Shown here: one piece after another, positions 31,855-43,900 of the stretch
How positions within the stretch are numbered: position 1 is the first letter of the stretch
How the letters are laid out: each line of letters begins with the position of its first letter
Assembly: GCF_964340395.1 (NCBI RefSeq)
Contig: NC_135549.1
Span: 7,676,842-7,740,841, forward strand
Direction: 5' to 3'
DNA: 64,000 nt
Origin: Glandiceps talaboti
Lineage: Eukaryota > Hemichordata > Enteropneusta > Spengelidae
Translations under genes and position numbers: made by a program
The notes under the pieces: model-generated
Databases searched by the model: none
What the model was told of the DNA's origin: nothing
What the model saw: the letters and a program-made list of their open reading frames with translations, nothing else

Positions 31855-34800
31855 GTGCAGGTAGGTAGGTAGGTAGAAGAAGTAAAAAAAACATGATCCG
31901 TTTCAGCGAAGCAAACTTTAAAAATAGGAAAGTAATCACCATAATATTCATCAATAGTGTATTATACATTATAAATACTGTAGTACTTACAATTTTCATT
32001 ATTGTTGCTATCATCACTATTTTCATCGCTTGTCTCCTCTTCTCTCTCGCCATTACAGGCATCGTACTCAGTAGATGGAATTTGTTCTGCATTCTGATAG
32101 CTAGTGCCTCGTTGGTTTACGTTTATCTCTTCAGAATTGGTGTTTCGAGTGTCAGTGTTATGTAAGTCTATTGTAAAAACCATGAGAGTTGTCTTTACAC
32201 AGTAAATGTTTTATATTTATATAGCATGTAATCAAGACACAGATTTTCAATTGACCAAGCAACACACTAAATCAATCAATGAATGAATTAACCATTCAAC
32301 CTACACCAAACAAACCATTCACCCAATCGCTCACACGTAATCGATACAATATATAGGCCATTTTATCAAAACCCCCAAAAAACAAACAAACAAACAAATC
32401 AATCAATTAATCAACTTGGCCCTTAACGGATGTAAGAAAATTGGTTCAAATACTCATCAATCGATCGATTGATCAATCAATATCGATCAAGCAAACAAAC
32501 AAACAAACAATCAATCAAGCAAGCAAGCGAGGAATAATTCCGTTCGGTTAGGTAACTCTGGTTGTGAAGTATATGAAACTTAAATTGCAAAAATTCATAG
32601 GTGATTTATATTTACTTTGAAATCCGATCTGTCACTATGGTTATGACCCTCATATGTGAGCGAAAATTATCATTTATTGCTGATTTTTGATAAAACAAAT
32701 GGCTCACAGTTTTCCTCTTTTAATTGTCATTCCTAAGTCATTCAGACTGTTAGATGTAAATTATGTGTATGAACTGATATGAAAGGATCACCAACATATG
32801 TACACATGAACCTACTTTTTTAAAAACTTTTTTTTTTAAACCGACAGACCCTTCATTTAAAAAAAGATATTACCATATCGGAGAAACACTATGGGGCTCC
32901 CTTATTTGCATGACATCGGAGTTCACTTGGGGAAAAGTTGTTCGTAAATCAGTTACATACATAACTGCTCACAATTAGAATTATGTTTGAATGTCCCCAG
33001 TTACACCTCAGACCACTAAAACCAGGTCGGCGTAGTTTGGGAACCCGATACACATTGTAAAGTGGACGACTGTCGCACTTTACGCTTTATCTACCGTCAT
33101 CTTATCTGTGATCATTGTTTACGACTACTTGCCCATAAAGGCATGATAAAGACGGGAGAGCTCGAGATTTGGTCACAGTATGGTTATTGTTTTCATCAAG
33201 AGTGTAATCCAACCCTAGGGCCACCGCCGTGGGTTATGATAAACTCACAACTCAGGTGTAGACTTTCTGGGTTATTATTCATGTTTGTAGCACTTTGCCC
33301 TTTCGGTACTTCCGTGTGTTTAGCAATGCTCTTTTTAAAAAAACAACAACAATAGTGACACAACTGTCATGAAATTATTTTACTTGTCTTTGGGTAATAC
33401 AGATTCTCTACCCCTACAATGTAAACCTAACTTGTAGTGTGCATAGCTGTAACTATATCCGATCGACTGGTGATCCAAAGTTCACTGGGTACACTATTTG
33501 ATCCACAGTTATGACTAAGCAAGTTTTGCATGCCCAGCTGATTATGAATGTTGTTTCTCCTATTCCACAAATCAGGGCAGTTTTAGACAACAAAATACAA
33601 TAATGAAAAGGGCGATAAACTTCATGCATCATTGTTCACACACAACCAAATACATGTACAAAAGTGAAAAAAGTAATAAACTTCTTGCATCATCTTTTAA
33701 AAATGTGCAGTTCTTTTTCCTGCTCCTAGTGACTCCTCGGGGCATTTACAAAATTGTATATGTCAGAATGGTTAGAGTGCGCGCCCCCGCAAATCACATT
33801 TTGAACATTTACAGGCGTAACAATCAACTTCATATCTGACATTGTGTAAGTCGACAACTTCATATCTGACATATTGTGTAAGTCGATGGACTCGTCAATA
33901 CACTCCCATGTAAAACTTCATATGTTGATAATAAATGTACATGTATTGATATGTTCCTAAACTACGATTGTTTAGCAGTTGTATATGGTATATTACGAGT
34001 GTATATCATATTAAAAAAAACATGTTTTCTTCAAATCGCTGGAACTATTTACTGACAGTCTTGCCAAATTGAGACACAGTACATCAGAATTTGGGCATTT
34101 TGCCGAACAAAAAAATATGTGTCCTATTTTTACGACGAAAATTGTACCAAGACACATCTATTTAACCCCAACTGTCGAACGAAACCCTCCCTTCCCGTTA
34201 TCGAGCTACACAATCTTCTCTAGGTTAGATCGGAATGTTTTCCTGATGAAGTGTTATTTTTGTTTAAAACGAAAAAATTACATGTGGTATATCTACTTAC
34301 TGAAGAATATATATGCATAATTAATATAATAACCGTGAGATCTGCTACATCGCAGATAAAATAAAGACAGACAAAAATCATCGAAACTATTCGATGACGT
34401 AATATTTTGCGCCTCGGCCGGCCCCGCTCCCTCCCCGCACATATTGTTGTTTACATCAGCATCACAGAAACTAAACTGTACGTGCGCAAACCTGTCGATG
34501 CTAAAGTGTGATTTAATGCTCACTTGGGGCACAGACGACATGAATACGACTTGCGTACATACGAGCAGAGTTCATTTTACTGAAAGTTTTTTTTATTGTA
34601 GTGGAAAGTAGTGTCAAGTTGGGCCCATCGTCGTATAAACCACAGCCTCGTTTACGACACCGCCCATTTCGCAGTGTCGCGGAAGAAATAACAGCTTTGG
34701 TTTGCTAGAATGAGTTGACTCATGTTTTATCAAAACTTTAAATTCAGTTTTACAAAGACACTAGTCAATTACTCTTTATTTGTGTGAATCAAAATTTTAG

Positions 34801-35929
34801 TGACTGTGTGAAGCCCCCCCCCCCCCCCCGAAAGGTCCAGCTGATTGGAAAGCATACATTTAACTAAATTCAAGCAACAGGTGTCCTTTTTCTCCATGAT
34901 TGTTTTCTGGTGAATCACAATTAACGAAAGGCTGCATATAATTTTTTTTGCTGCGAATATGGTCCCTTTTTAGAGACATGGCAATGTAATGAGCAACACA
35001 TCTCACCTAACTACTTTGTTTGGAAATCGAATCATGTATAAACTTGTCCCTGTGAATGACAATCATTCGGTTTTTCACCATCTTGTTTCCATGGAAAACG
35101 ACAATCTATAACGTTTCCATGGGATTACAAGCAATGATTGGTGGCCATTTTGAAGTGAAAAAATATATAAACGTTTAAACTTAATTTGTTCTATATGTAA
35201 ACGATATTTTAGGATGACCCCTTCCTGAACACTGAACCCATGAGGTATAAGGGTCGGCCCTCGCTGGAATTCTTGAGTAAAACTATCTTGTTTTCAACTT
35301 TGGATGTACGTATTGGCCAGGAGTTCTCTTGAGTTTTCTCTGGCGCAAAAGTCATTCATTTCTTAGGCTCTTACTGCGTTAAAATCTAGCCAGTCTGACA
35401 ATTGCCAGGGTTCCAGTGGTACGGTATAGTATAGTATAAGGACATTCGGCAGCGGAATTACACAATCATGAATACAATATTTACAAATGTCCAGTTATAG
35501 AAAAGTAATCGAGTATTCGTGCGAACAACAATGACTATAATGGAGGTTGAAACCTAACAACACTTAGTCTAGTATACTAGATGCCACGGACACCATGGTA
35601 GCTCCCGGGTAGCTGTATTTATACCTCACTGACGAGTTTAATAGCAATTTTAAGTTCCGTGATTTAGACTGGCAAAGTTTTGAAGACACGCCATACGCGA
35701 TCACTACATTACACCCCATATATTGTATATTTCACGAAGTAGAAAGTCGAAACCGTAAGTCTATCGGACATGGTAACAAACGTTATTACGGTATACTGTA
35801 TAAATTGTGTATTTCCTCATAGACCTGTATTGAAGGAAACACAAGCCGTAGAATGTTAACGCAGTTGTCTAAAATGCTTACTAAATTTGTCAAACGTATA
35901 ATGCTAGTATTATTACCTGACATTTCCAT
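27596..35929 (-). CDS. Gene C: CARD / TRADD-N-like / FN3 adaptor-like protein
   Basis: Nine coding exons: 35917-35929, 31991-32167, 31585-31695, 30804-31301, 30021-30578, 29180-29479, 28676-28783, 27929-28189 and 27596-27756. They total 2187 nt, 728 codons plus stop, with all eight introns phase 1. The order is: start peptide MEMS, acidic Asn/Glu-rich exon, exon with [11 protein letters not shown] ending PICP, CARD exon (about residues 101-266), TRADD-N-like exon (267-452), FN3 exon (453-552), then three tail exons with [10 protein letters not shown] and [11 protein letters not shown]. Compared with A and B it lacks the basic exon before CARD and the short exon after it. The 28189 acceptor (TTACAAG) is unusual. 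Same inferred role as A and B. Confidence 0.77.
27929..28189 (-). CDS. Gene C exon 8, acidic then basic tail
   Basis: Encodes [18 protein letters not shown], then [11 protein letters not shown]. Phase 1-1; the donor is GTAAGTATG and the AAG acceptor is weak. Confidence 0.65.
28676..28783 (-). CDS. Gene C exon 7
   Basis: A 108 nt phase 1-1 exon from CTTTACAG to GTACGAA encoding [18 protein letters not shown] then [14 protein letters not shown]. No fold recognised. Confidence 0.65.
29180..29479 (-). CDS. Gene C fibronectin type III exon
   Basis: [23 protein letters not shown] and [12 protein letters not shown] mark a single FN3-like domain. A phase 1-1 exon; closest in pattern to gene B. Confidence 0.85.
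29486..29564 (+). repeat. Direct duplication in gene C, left copy
   Basis: AAGATATAATGTGTTAGACT onward for about 79 bases is repeated at 29713-29791 with one substitution seen. It starts just outside the FN3 exon. Confidence 0.9.
29619..29688 (-). repeat. Inverted copy of the TRADD-N-like exon end
   Basis: Perfect 70-base reverse complement of 30006-30075, which covers the last 55 bases of gene C exon 5 and 15 bases past its donor. It lies in the following intron, in opposite orientation. Confidence 0.9.
29826..29998. repeat. (CA)n, (CGCA)n and (CATA)n microsatellite
   Basis: A compound simple repeat between the inverted copies in the TRADD-N-like to FN3 intron of gene C, beginning about 20 bases past the donor. 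Confidence 0.95.
30021..30578 (-). CDS. Gene C TRADD-N-like domain exon
   Basis: Core: [47 protein letters not shown]. The C-terminal half is acidic and Ser/Pro-rich and ends TPVQFTG at a GTGAGTT donor. Confidence 0.72.
30804..31301 (-). CDS. Gene C CARD exon
   Basis: It opens CPADF. After a helical leader the CARD reads [44 protein letters not shown] and [11 protein letters not shown]. Confidence 0.8.
31585..31695 (-). CDS. Gene C exon 3 with RDSGIGT motif
   Basis: A 111 nt phase 1-1 exon: [19 protein letters not shown], ending KPICP. It combines the DSG motif of exon 3 and the CP end of exon 4 in genes A and B. Confidence 0.75.
31797..31855. repeat. (CAGA)n microsatellite
   Basis: About 58 bases in gene C intron 2, followed by GTAG repeats to 31875. 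Confidence 0.95.
31991..32167 (-). CDS. Gene C exon 2, acidic exon
   Basis: Encodes [20 protein letters not shown], then [19 protein letters not shown]. The acceptor TTTTTACAATAG and donor GTAAGTAC give phase 1-1. An upstream in-frame ATG (ATG GTT TTT) means the exon could also serve as an alternative first exon. Confidence 0.65.
32260..32530. repeat. CAAT/CAAA/ATCGAT-rich low-complexity tract
   Basis: Short interrupted AATC and AAAC repeats just upstream of gene C exon 2. Confidence 0.6.
33007..33018 (+). promoter_or_regulatory. Dispersed 12-mer CTCAGACCACTA, gene C intron 1
   Basis: An exact copy about 840 bp upstream of exon 2 of gene C. Confidence 0.4.
33825..33886. repeat. Tandem duplication of a 30 bp unit
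   Basis: CAACTTCATATCTGACAT recurs at 33825 and 33855, each followed by TGTGTAAGTCGA. Confidence 0.9.
35917..35929 (-). CDS. Gene C predicted first coding exon (MEMS)
   Basis: ATG GAA ATG TCA G then GTAATAA; phase 1 as in A and B. The shared ETS-like word lies 71 bp upstream. Confidence 0.55.
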
Positions 35930-35999
35930 ATTGCCATCACAACTTCCAGTGTCGTCGCAAGAATGGGTGGTAAACAAATAACGAAGGCTAAACGGTTAC

Positions 36000-36014
36000 A
36001 TACCAGGAAGTGTT
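36000..36014 (+). promoter_or_regulatory. ETS-like promoter word (gene C)
   Basis: ATACCAGGAAGTGTT, identical to 25189-25203 upstream of gene B. Confidence 0.4.
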
Positions 36015-36061
36015 ACACAAAAATATTCTTCGATTGAAACCTAGTACTGGCTGGAGTAAAG

Positions 36062-36073
36062 CTCAGACCACCA
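36062..36073 (+). promoter_or_regulatory. Dispersed motif CTCAGACCACCA
   Basis: A one-base variant of the 12-mer, about 130 bp upstream of the gene C start. An exact copy follows at 36626-36637. Confidence 0.4.
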
Positions 36074-37156
36074 AACATCTGAACGTAAAGTCACCAATAG
36101 GTCAGCACTTGTGGGCACTTACTTTTTCGATGACACATTTTGATAAACGTTAGGGGAGTAGCTCACCTGGTCTCAGAATATTGAAACTTAACATAATTAT
36201 GAAATACACACATGAAAGCAATAAGGGATGTCACATCACATATGGACAAATATTATAAATTGTGATATTCACCAGGGGATGATGCCTACAACATCAGAAT
36301 CCACTTAAAATAAACTAAAGACTGAAAAACAGAACATACAAAATTAACATCAACTAAATGCATTCAAACGATGGTAACATGTGCGTGCGTGAGTGAGTGA
36401 TTGAGTGAGTGCGCGAGTGCGTGCGCGCGTGCGTGCGTGCGTGTGTGTGTACGTACGTACTAGTATAATACAAGTATTCAGTAGTTTGTATATACAACAA
36501 ACACTTTATTATCAGTAGGTCTACGGTCGTGTTTTTCCAGTGGTTTATACTTATGATTCAGTGGCAGAGTCTAGTAGCTGGCTGATATCAAGACAGTAAG
36601 CATCGCATGAGTGGCAGCATACCATCTCAGACCACTACACATACCATATAGTAGAGTGTATTCAAGTGCAGCATTTGTTCGGACACCTTAGCTTTATACT
36701 AGTAGACTACTTGTCAATCTGCTATCTTTGTTTACTCCCCATGATGCATCACCCTAGAATACAGCAGGCCTTTTCTAAGCCAGATTTGCCAATAACAATG
36801 GCTCGATTTTAGAATGGTCGTGCGATACAGCGTTGGTGGTAATAACTTTTCTGGATCCTAAGCATAAGAAATGAAACTAATATGAAATTTGCTCCCTCCT
36901 TTGACTCAAAAATTACTAGATAGGGCTAAAATGTGTATGTCAGGGATGGTTTTATTTTGAATTTGAATATTTTTCACTTACACACTAAAAGTAATCAATC
37001 CCATAGCAAATTTTTTTTTCAATTTTGGCCATTTACATGTAAGTTAGTGGGGGTGGGGTGGGGGGTCTGAGGCTTAACTAAAAAGAATTTAGTTTTTTTA
37101 AAAACTACATTGAACTATTGATCTCGCCCCTAATATGGTACAACTACTCAAAAGAA

Positions 37157-37283
37157 TGATTGGCAGGTGACCTGGTTCTTGGTATCAAAGGTTTATTGTC
37201 TGCAAGATCACTTCTCAGCCAGGTGACTTCCTCTGTGTGTTGTCTGCCTTAGATCATAGTTGATTGGAACTACCTGCCAATCA
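37157..37283. mobile_element. MITE-like element with 12 bp inverted ends
   Basis: TGATTGGCAGGT at 37157-37168 is the exact reverse complement of 37272-37283. The 103-base interior codes for nothing. Confidence 0.4.
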
Positions 37284-37933
37284 CTCCACAGCTAGCTAAT
37301 TATGTATTCAAGGACACCGTAACCTTGCCTAGATAAAAATACGTGGAGGGGAGTGGAAGTTACCAAATCTAAATTTGGACTTTGGAAAGTCCCAGTACAG
37401 TACCCAGAGAAGACTTGGGTAATTCCAACTGTAACAAAGGCCTAAAACTACACGTAATGCTATATGCATACACAACAAAAGGGTATTGTACACTTTGGCA
37501 ACAGACACAGTCATCCCAACACAGAAAACAAGTCCCTCAACGTTTGAACACCCATACAGAGAATAACAATACACTTCATCAAATTACAATACATCACTTT
37601 TATTGTCATTGTATGTGTATATTTCACTGAAATCACAATACATGATGAATCAAAAAATAAACTGTTTTTTATTTACTTCATAAATGTAAACAAGCAACTT
37701 TTGTCCATATACATACAATTTTGTCCATATACATGCCATGGGGATTAATTTCTTTATACAACAGTCTTGAACGATGGTTTTTGGTCACACTAAAATCTGT
37801 ACACAAATGCTCATTTTATTGCAGTCAATTTGTTTTTCCTTCAAGGGAAGGAGCTAATATACAATGATGTGAAGGAAGGCAAATTATTATTTATTGTAAC
37901 TGTTGATACTATTGACTAAATAAGAGAAAGAGT

Positions 37934-37939
37934 TTTATT
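37934..37939 (-). terminator. AATAAA polyadenylation signal, IQUB
   Basis: AATAAA on the minus strand 56 nt beyond the IQUB stop codon. Confidence 0.55.
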
Positions 37940-37994
37940 AACAACAATGTAAATATGAAATACTGGGAAATGAGTTTTTCAGGGAGTTTATAAT

Positions 37995-40900
37995 CTATGC
38001 TTTAGAAGACTGTAAAATGACAGCACGGCTACCAAGTGAATGGCCTGCTTTTGGTTTGCTTGATCTCTTCCTCATGTGTTCCGCCATGCCAGGAAGTTTA
38101 GAGAAATAGTTGCGTGCCAGGGTGTGTTTGGAACGGATCTTGTGACAGAAAACACGGCCATAAGACTGCAAACAAACAAACAGAGACATTCATCAATAAC
38201 AATACATTAACTATCTGCATTGTTCAGTATAGACATACCTAGGTGACCTTTGACCTATGTCCCCATAACATGCAGTGTGTTTTGTCTCCAAGGAATAGGA
38301 CTTGCATATGTCATTGTTTGGTATGAGTTGGACTCAACGAGTGTTGTAATTATGAAACTTGAAAAATTGAATGTCTTTCTTTTTCTTTACTTTATGCTCT
38401 AGTACCAATAATGTATTCATGAATGTGAATTTGTGTTGGTGTATGTGTGTGAGCCTATTGTAGATACCTGATGTGTATGTGTGGGGTGGGGTGGGTGTGT
38501 GGGAATGACTTAGGTACGATTGCACAATGTTTCATAAACTCAACAAATGAACATGATGTCATCATTCGTTCAGGTCAAAAGCCCCTCTCCCAACTCCCTA
38601 AATTTAGGAACGTTCACAAGCGCGACAACAAACATTTACATATGATGTAAACTATGATGAAAACTGTAGTGGTCACACCACTACGATCATATCTCACATT
38701 AGAAGTAAATTTTTATCAACTTTATCAACATCTCAGTAGTAAATTTAAAAGCTGTTATCATTGATGGAGTGAAAATTTTCCACTGAAATTTGGTCAGAAG
38801 TGATAAAAATGAAGTTCAGCATTCGCATTGACACCACAACCCCTCCTCCCTAAATGAATGAAGTTCACTTATTCAGCTTGTGTGACATTGTGTGATCATC
38901 CCTCATGTAATACATAACTTTGTAACATTGTGTACATTATGCCAGTTAGTCTTATATCTCCAACTCTACAATACAACATATTGTATAAATTCAGTGGAAA
39001 TAATCTTACCTCTTCCACTTCGTCCAGTTTGAGATGAGCATCAGCTTCATCCTTAGTAAGTAGAATACAGTTCCATGGTGACCACTCTTCACCTTTATCC
39101 CACCGTACTAATACCAAATCATACAGGTCATCCCAAGCACTCAGTGCACTCTGAGATCCCCAGATGTTCTCAACCAAGTAACGCATATCAACTTCCTGTG
39201 ACAAAAGACAAGAAAACCATACACAATGAGTTTGAGAAATTTGAAGAAAAAAAAGGCTTTCAAGTGTTATTCTACCAGTGATATATTAAATGCTTCCATT
39301 TACATGAGTTCTAACACAGGAAAACCAGTAATATCCTGGATAATAAACATGGTATTCAACATAAAATTTAATAAAGGCTGTCATTTTCTTTTTCAAATGT
39401 TGAGGGCGCTCTTTTCTATGGTGATGGGTCATACCATTGAGCCAAAGTAAAACCTCTGTGCTCATCAAAATACAGTCATTGTAAGCCCTTAGAAATCATA
39501 AAAAAGAACACATATGATAAAGTGCAATACCAACCTGGAGAAGGAAAGCAATTCTAGAATCATCTCCAAATCCTTCCTCTGCCTTGCGTAAATTCTTGAG
39601 TAAGAGGCGATAATGTGAATAATCTTGACGGATTCTACCATCATTATCCAGTTTGGCACACTGGCGGCATTTGCCAACCACTCTTGCATTGGAAGACAGG
39701 GAGAATTCTGTTGATGGTAAGTATTGGTTGCAGCTTGGACAGAAATAAATATTCTTGCGCAGAGTTGATGGGTCCTGAGGTACCTGCAGAACAACACCAA
39801 ACACAAAATACTATTAATGTCTAGGTATAAAACATTCACAAGTTGGTGATAAGAACTCATGTCATCTGGTAAACCATGTATTGCATTTGAATAGTTTCCA
39901 TGTATGATTTGTAACAATAACACAGAGTGACTTACTTTGAGCAATCTGGCTGCCTCTGCATTGAATGTTGGAGTTTTGATGTATTGGAGGAACAAGGTTG
40001 AAATCCTTTTACGTAGGCCCTCTAGATTAGATTCTCTCACTCCTCTCATCAACAGGTCAGCTTCCCTGTCAATTAACTCTATAATGTCTTGAGTGAGTTT
40101 ACAGTCATGTTCCTGTGATTGAAAACAAACAATATAGTTGTAAAACAACTGAACTTTGCAACACCACAGTGATTACCCATAACGCTGTACACAGAAATGA
40201 AAAAAAGATTACTTCTGACCACTAACTACCAGTCAAAGGTCAAAACAGTCATTTATACAGTAATATTACTACATCATGTAAATCAAAACTTGATCAATCA
40301 CTCTCCAGAAGGAAGCTTCTACATTCTACACATTCTTTGGGTGAAAATCATCATCTCTACCACAGACAGGATAATGAGTGGAGCATGCAAGCTTACCTTT
40401 ACAGTATGTTTGAGTGTTAGCAGGACATCGAGTCTTTCATCCTGTGTTAAATATTTCATATTTATACTACTATGAATATCTTTCAGTTCTCTGGCTCTTA
40501 TTGTATATGGTGTATCCATCTCAGTGTACTTTCCATCATAGGACTTCCATTTCTTTGGTGCAGCACACTGTAATACAGAATTCAACTTCAGTTATATCAA
40601 CAGTTTCTACAGGTTCTTGGCTGGGTGCAGTATGATGATTTGACAGATTTAAAGACATGACTAAAATTATGTTAATTCATAAAATACCTTTTTATTATCA
40701 CGCCACCTTTATTAATTAAATAGCTTTTAAACTGGTCAATATTACTATTTATGACATGACTGATATCTCCTTCAATGAACAGAGTACGATAATTTTGTTA
40801 GAAATTTGATTGTGTTTGTATGATGTTGTACGAGGTCATGTTAATTTATATAATGCCATGTATTACTACTCTGTAATTTACACAACAAATATAAGATTGA

Positions 40901-43900
40901 GCCATGATGGTAGAAGCCTAGTAATGCCAACTACACCAATACTAATATGTGTGAGTCAAGCAACATGTATCACAAGTCATGGTTTTGAGATAGCCTACCT
41001 TATCTAGGAACCTCTGTATCCTTTTTTGTTTATTTTCTGTCCCGGCTTCAATTTTATGTCTTCCAATAGCAGCAATTAGTTGTGTTTCTTGGTCTAGTAA
41101 GTGACATAAAGCTGCTTTACGCTGGGCACCTGTCATGGTAGAGTCTATCACTTCTAATTCTTCTTGTCGCCACTCTAAAATTAATACAAATATAAGCAAT
41201 GGGTAAGTAAACTATGCAGTAATCAATTGTTTTGAGTTGAATATCACTGAGACAGGATTATATTTCAAAGTTTAATTTTAAGCCCTCAAATCTATGGCCA
41301 ACCCTTCAAATGTACCCAAGATGACTGAAATAATACTTACTTTCTAGTGCATGGTAGAGGAGATCAAAGTCTTCTTTAGATTTAGGATTCATTCGCCTCT
41401 CAAATTCTTTCTTAATTCTGTCCTCCTTTTCTTTAATTTTACGGATTTCTTCTTCTCTTTCCCATTCCATTCTAGAGGCAAGGTCTTTCTTAAGATTTTC
41501 CACAACACGTTTAGCTTTCCACCTTCTGAAGTAGGACTGGAGAATTATGACCTGTGGAAAACAAAATGTTTATGTCTGTCTGTCAGTACAAAGTCCCATG
41601 ATAGCAGGTAAATATTGTTGATGATATTATGAGATGAAAGTCTCTAGTGAGGAATACATTACATTGCTAGGCAACTTGGTAGCCCTACTGATAAAACAAC
41701 TATGCCATATAATCCATAATATATCAAATGACTACTTCTCATAATTCATATCATTGTTGCAGTGACCCATTGTTACTCTAACCATTAAGTTTAACTCAAA
41801 CTTCACTCTCAAACACCTGACTGATTGTCAAATCTATGCTGAATCACTTCCCTACTCTGAAAACCACAAATTTTTTGTCAACTCTCAAATTTATGCTTCA
41901 AAAACCATCATTATTTGCCACTTTCTTTACACAATATTAGTTATCACTGTAGGCATTGGAATTTATTTTATATGGGGGTCACACTATTACAAAATTCCTT
42001 GTAGAAGTCAATACCTCATAAAAAAGCTAAATCAGAGTTTAGGAAAACAACTTATTTCATTCATGTTCACAGTACAGATTTGCATACATAATGCCAATAA
42101 AACAGGCCAACAAATAAAACCAAAAGCAAGTAATAAGATCCACTTACATTCTTAATAATCATAGCATGGTGTTCATCTGCTGTGGTGTATCGTCCTGGCA
42201 CTAGTAGTTTATCAGTCATGTTTGATACATAGACTCTAATACCAGTCATTTGTGTAGAAGTATCTATCATTGTTTGCTGTCGTTGATGTTTCTCATCCAC
42301 TGTTTGTGTATCTCGACAGAATTTTTCAATACCATTGTCTGGTTTCATTTTAGGTCTTGTTTGAGCTCCTGCATGGTGATATTCTTTGCCAGTTACTCGG
42401 TGTTTGTATCCACCAAGATATGGCTTTCTCCTCCTGGCTCTTTCTATTTCAACGACTACATCTTCAATAGTGTCATCATCTGTGAATCATACAAATATTA
42501 TGGACATCACATTACTACAAGTGTAGTACGTTATCAAGAGTGCTACAGGCATGAAGATGCAGTTATCAACAACTTTTAGCACTCTATTAACCTGTGTTTC
42601 ACTGGCATAGTTTAATAATGACGGTTGATAAAACATCTTACCAATGAATAAGTACTTGAAATTTTTTTTGCAAGTTCTTCTGAATTGTGGCTTGAAGTTC
42701 GTAAGAATCACTAAATCAGAACAGCTTTTTATACATTATAATAATTATTTGAACAAAATATCAGTTATTTTGTATGTTTTATGAACAGCATATTTCATAA
42801 GTATCATGCAATATTTACCTCTGCGTACTCTGACGGTAATGACATCAGGCATAACATATTCAGGTTTAGGTTTCATTGGTTTGAGTGGTGTGTTCACTGG
42901 GTCTGCTGATGTCATTTCTAATTGTACTGTAGCATTAGGGACAACACCTAGATCAGCCAATGTTGTCTCATCACTCATGGCTTTACCATCATACATCAAC
43001 ACTAACATAGAACCAGGCATCTTTAACTCCACAGAAAAGTGTCTTTTCAGATCTCCAATGGTTTGACCGAGTGCACACGCTAATGTTGTCACTTGACCAC
43101 TTGGCATCAGAACAAATTTGACTGGAATAAGAATAAAAGGTATTTTTAGTATTTATTACCAATGACAGAGTATATATTTTGATTATCAATACTTCAATAC
43201 TGTAATAAAATGAACCGGCATTTGCACCGCAATGTTTGGAAACTTCAGACTTAAATTCCACGTGTTTATTTTGTGGAATTAAGTTTGACACAACCAATTA
43301 AATACATTACACTTATCATTTTGTAATCTTCTAACTTCTACAACAAAACACTTCACACATCTGTTGCATGAATCAGTTGATAATTATAGATATAAAAACA
43401 TGCAACAAAAAATCCTTCAGTCCCTATCCATATACAGTAAAACTCTTGTTATAGTTTGAAACTTATTTACCTGTGGCTGTGGCATCAACTAATAATTTTG
43501 GTGGGGGTGACACAGCATGTGGATCAGTTTCATGTTTTTCTCCAGTATCTTCTGTTTCAGCACCAACAGTACCTGTTGCTGCTTCTGCTTTAGGTGCAGG
43601 TTCCTCTTCAGCCTTAGGTTCATCTGCCGCAGCTTCTTCTTTCTGATCAGCTGGTTCTTCAACCTTCTCTCCAGCTTCTTCAGTTTCTTTAGCAGCTTCT
43701 TTGACGTCCTCATCTTTTGCTGCTGGTTCCTCAGGAGCTGCTTCGGCTTCCTGTTTTTCAGCACCATCATCTTCCTTTGCTGGTTCATCTTCACCATCAG
43801 CTTGTGCTGTTTCTGCAGGTTGTTCTTCCTCTTTGGCTTCATCTGTGGCTTCCTCTTCTTTTTTCTCACCTTCACCATCTTCTTCAACCTTTTCGGTTTC

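Larger units (their letters stand above)
35930..37994. other. Intergenic between gene C and IQUB
   Basis: Contains the presumed gene C promoter, two copies of the dispersed 12-mer, a GTGC/GTGT simple repeat at about 36384-36460, a MITE-like element at 37157-37283 and the IQUB 3' UTR. No exon was recognised. Confidence 0.5.

Noticed and set aside
33062-33355. 97-codon plus-strand frame with Cys and His pairs resembling a zinc finger
   Set aside because: Spacing fits no known finger, composition matches intron DNA, and it lies in gene C intron 1.
33770-33800. tRNA-like A-box (GGTTAGAGTGCGCG)
   Set aside because: No matching B box or cloverleaf was found; at most a SINE remnant.
34293-34541. 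MSSVPQ frame as an alternative first exon of gene C
   Set aside because: Its donor would be phase 0 and break the frame into exon 2; the MEMS exon at 35917-35929 has the correct phase.
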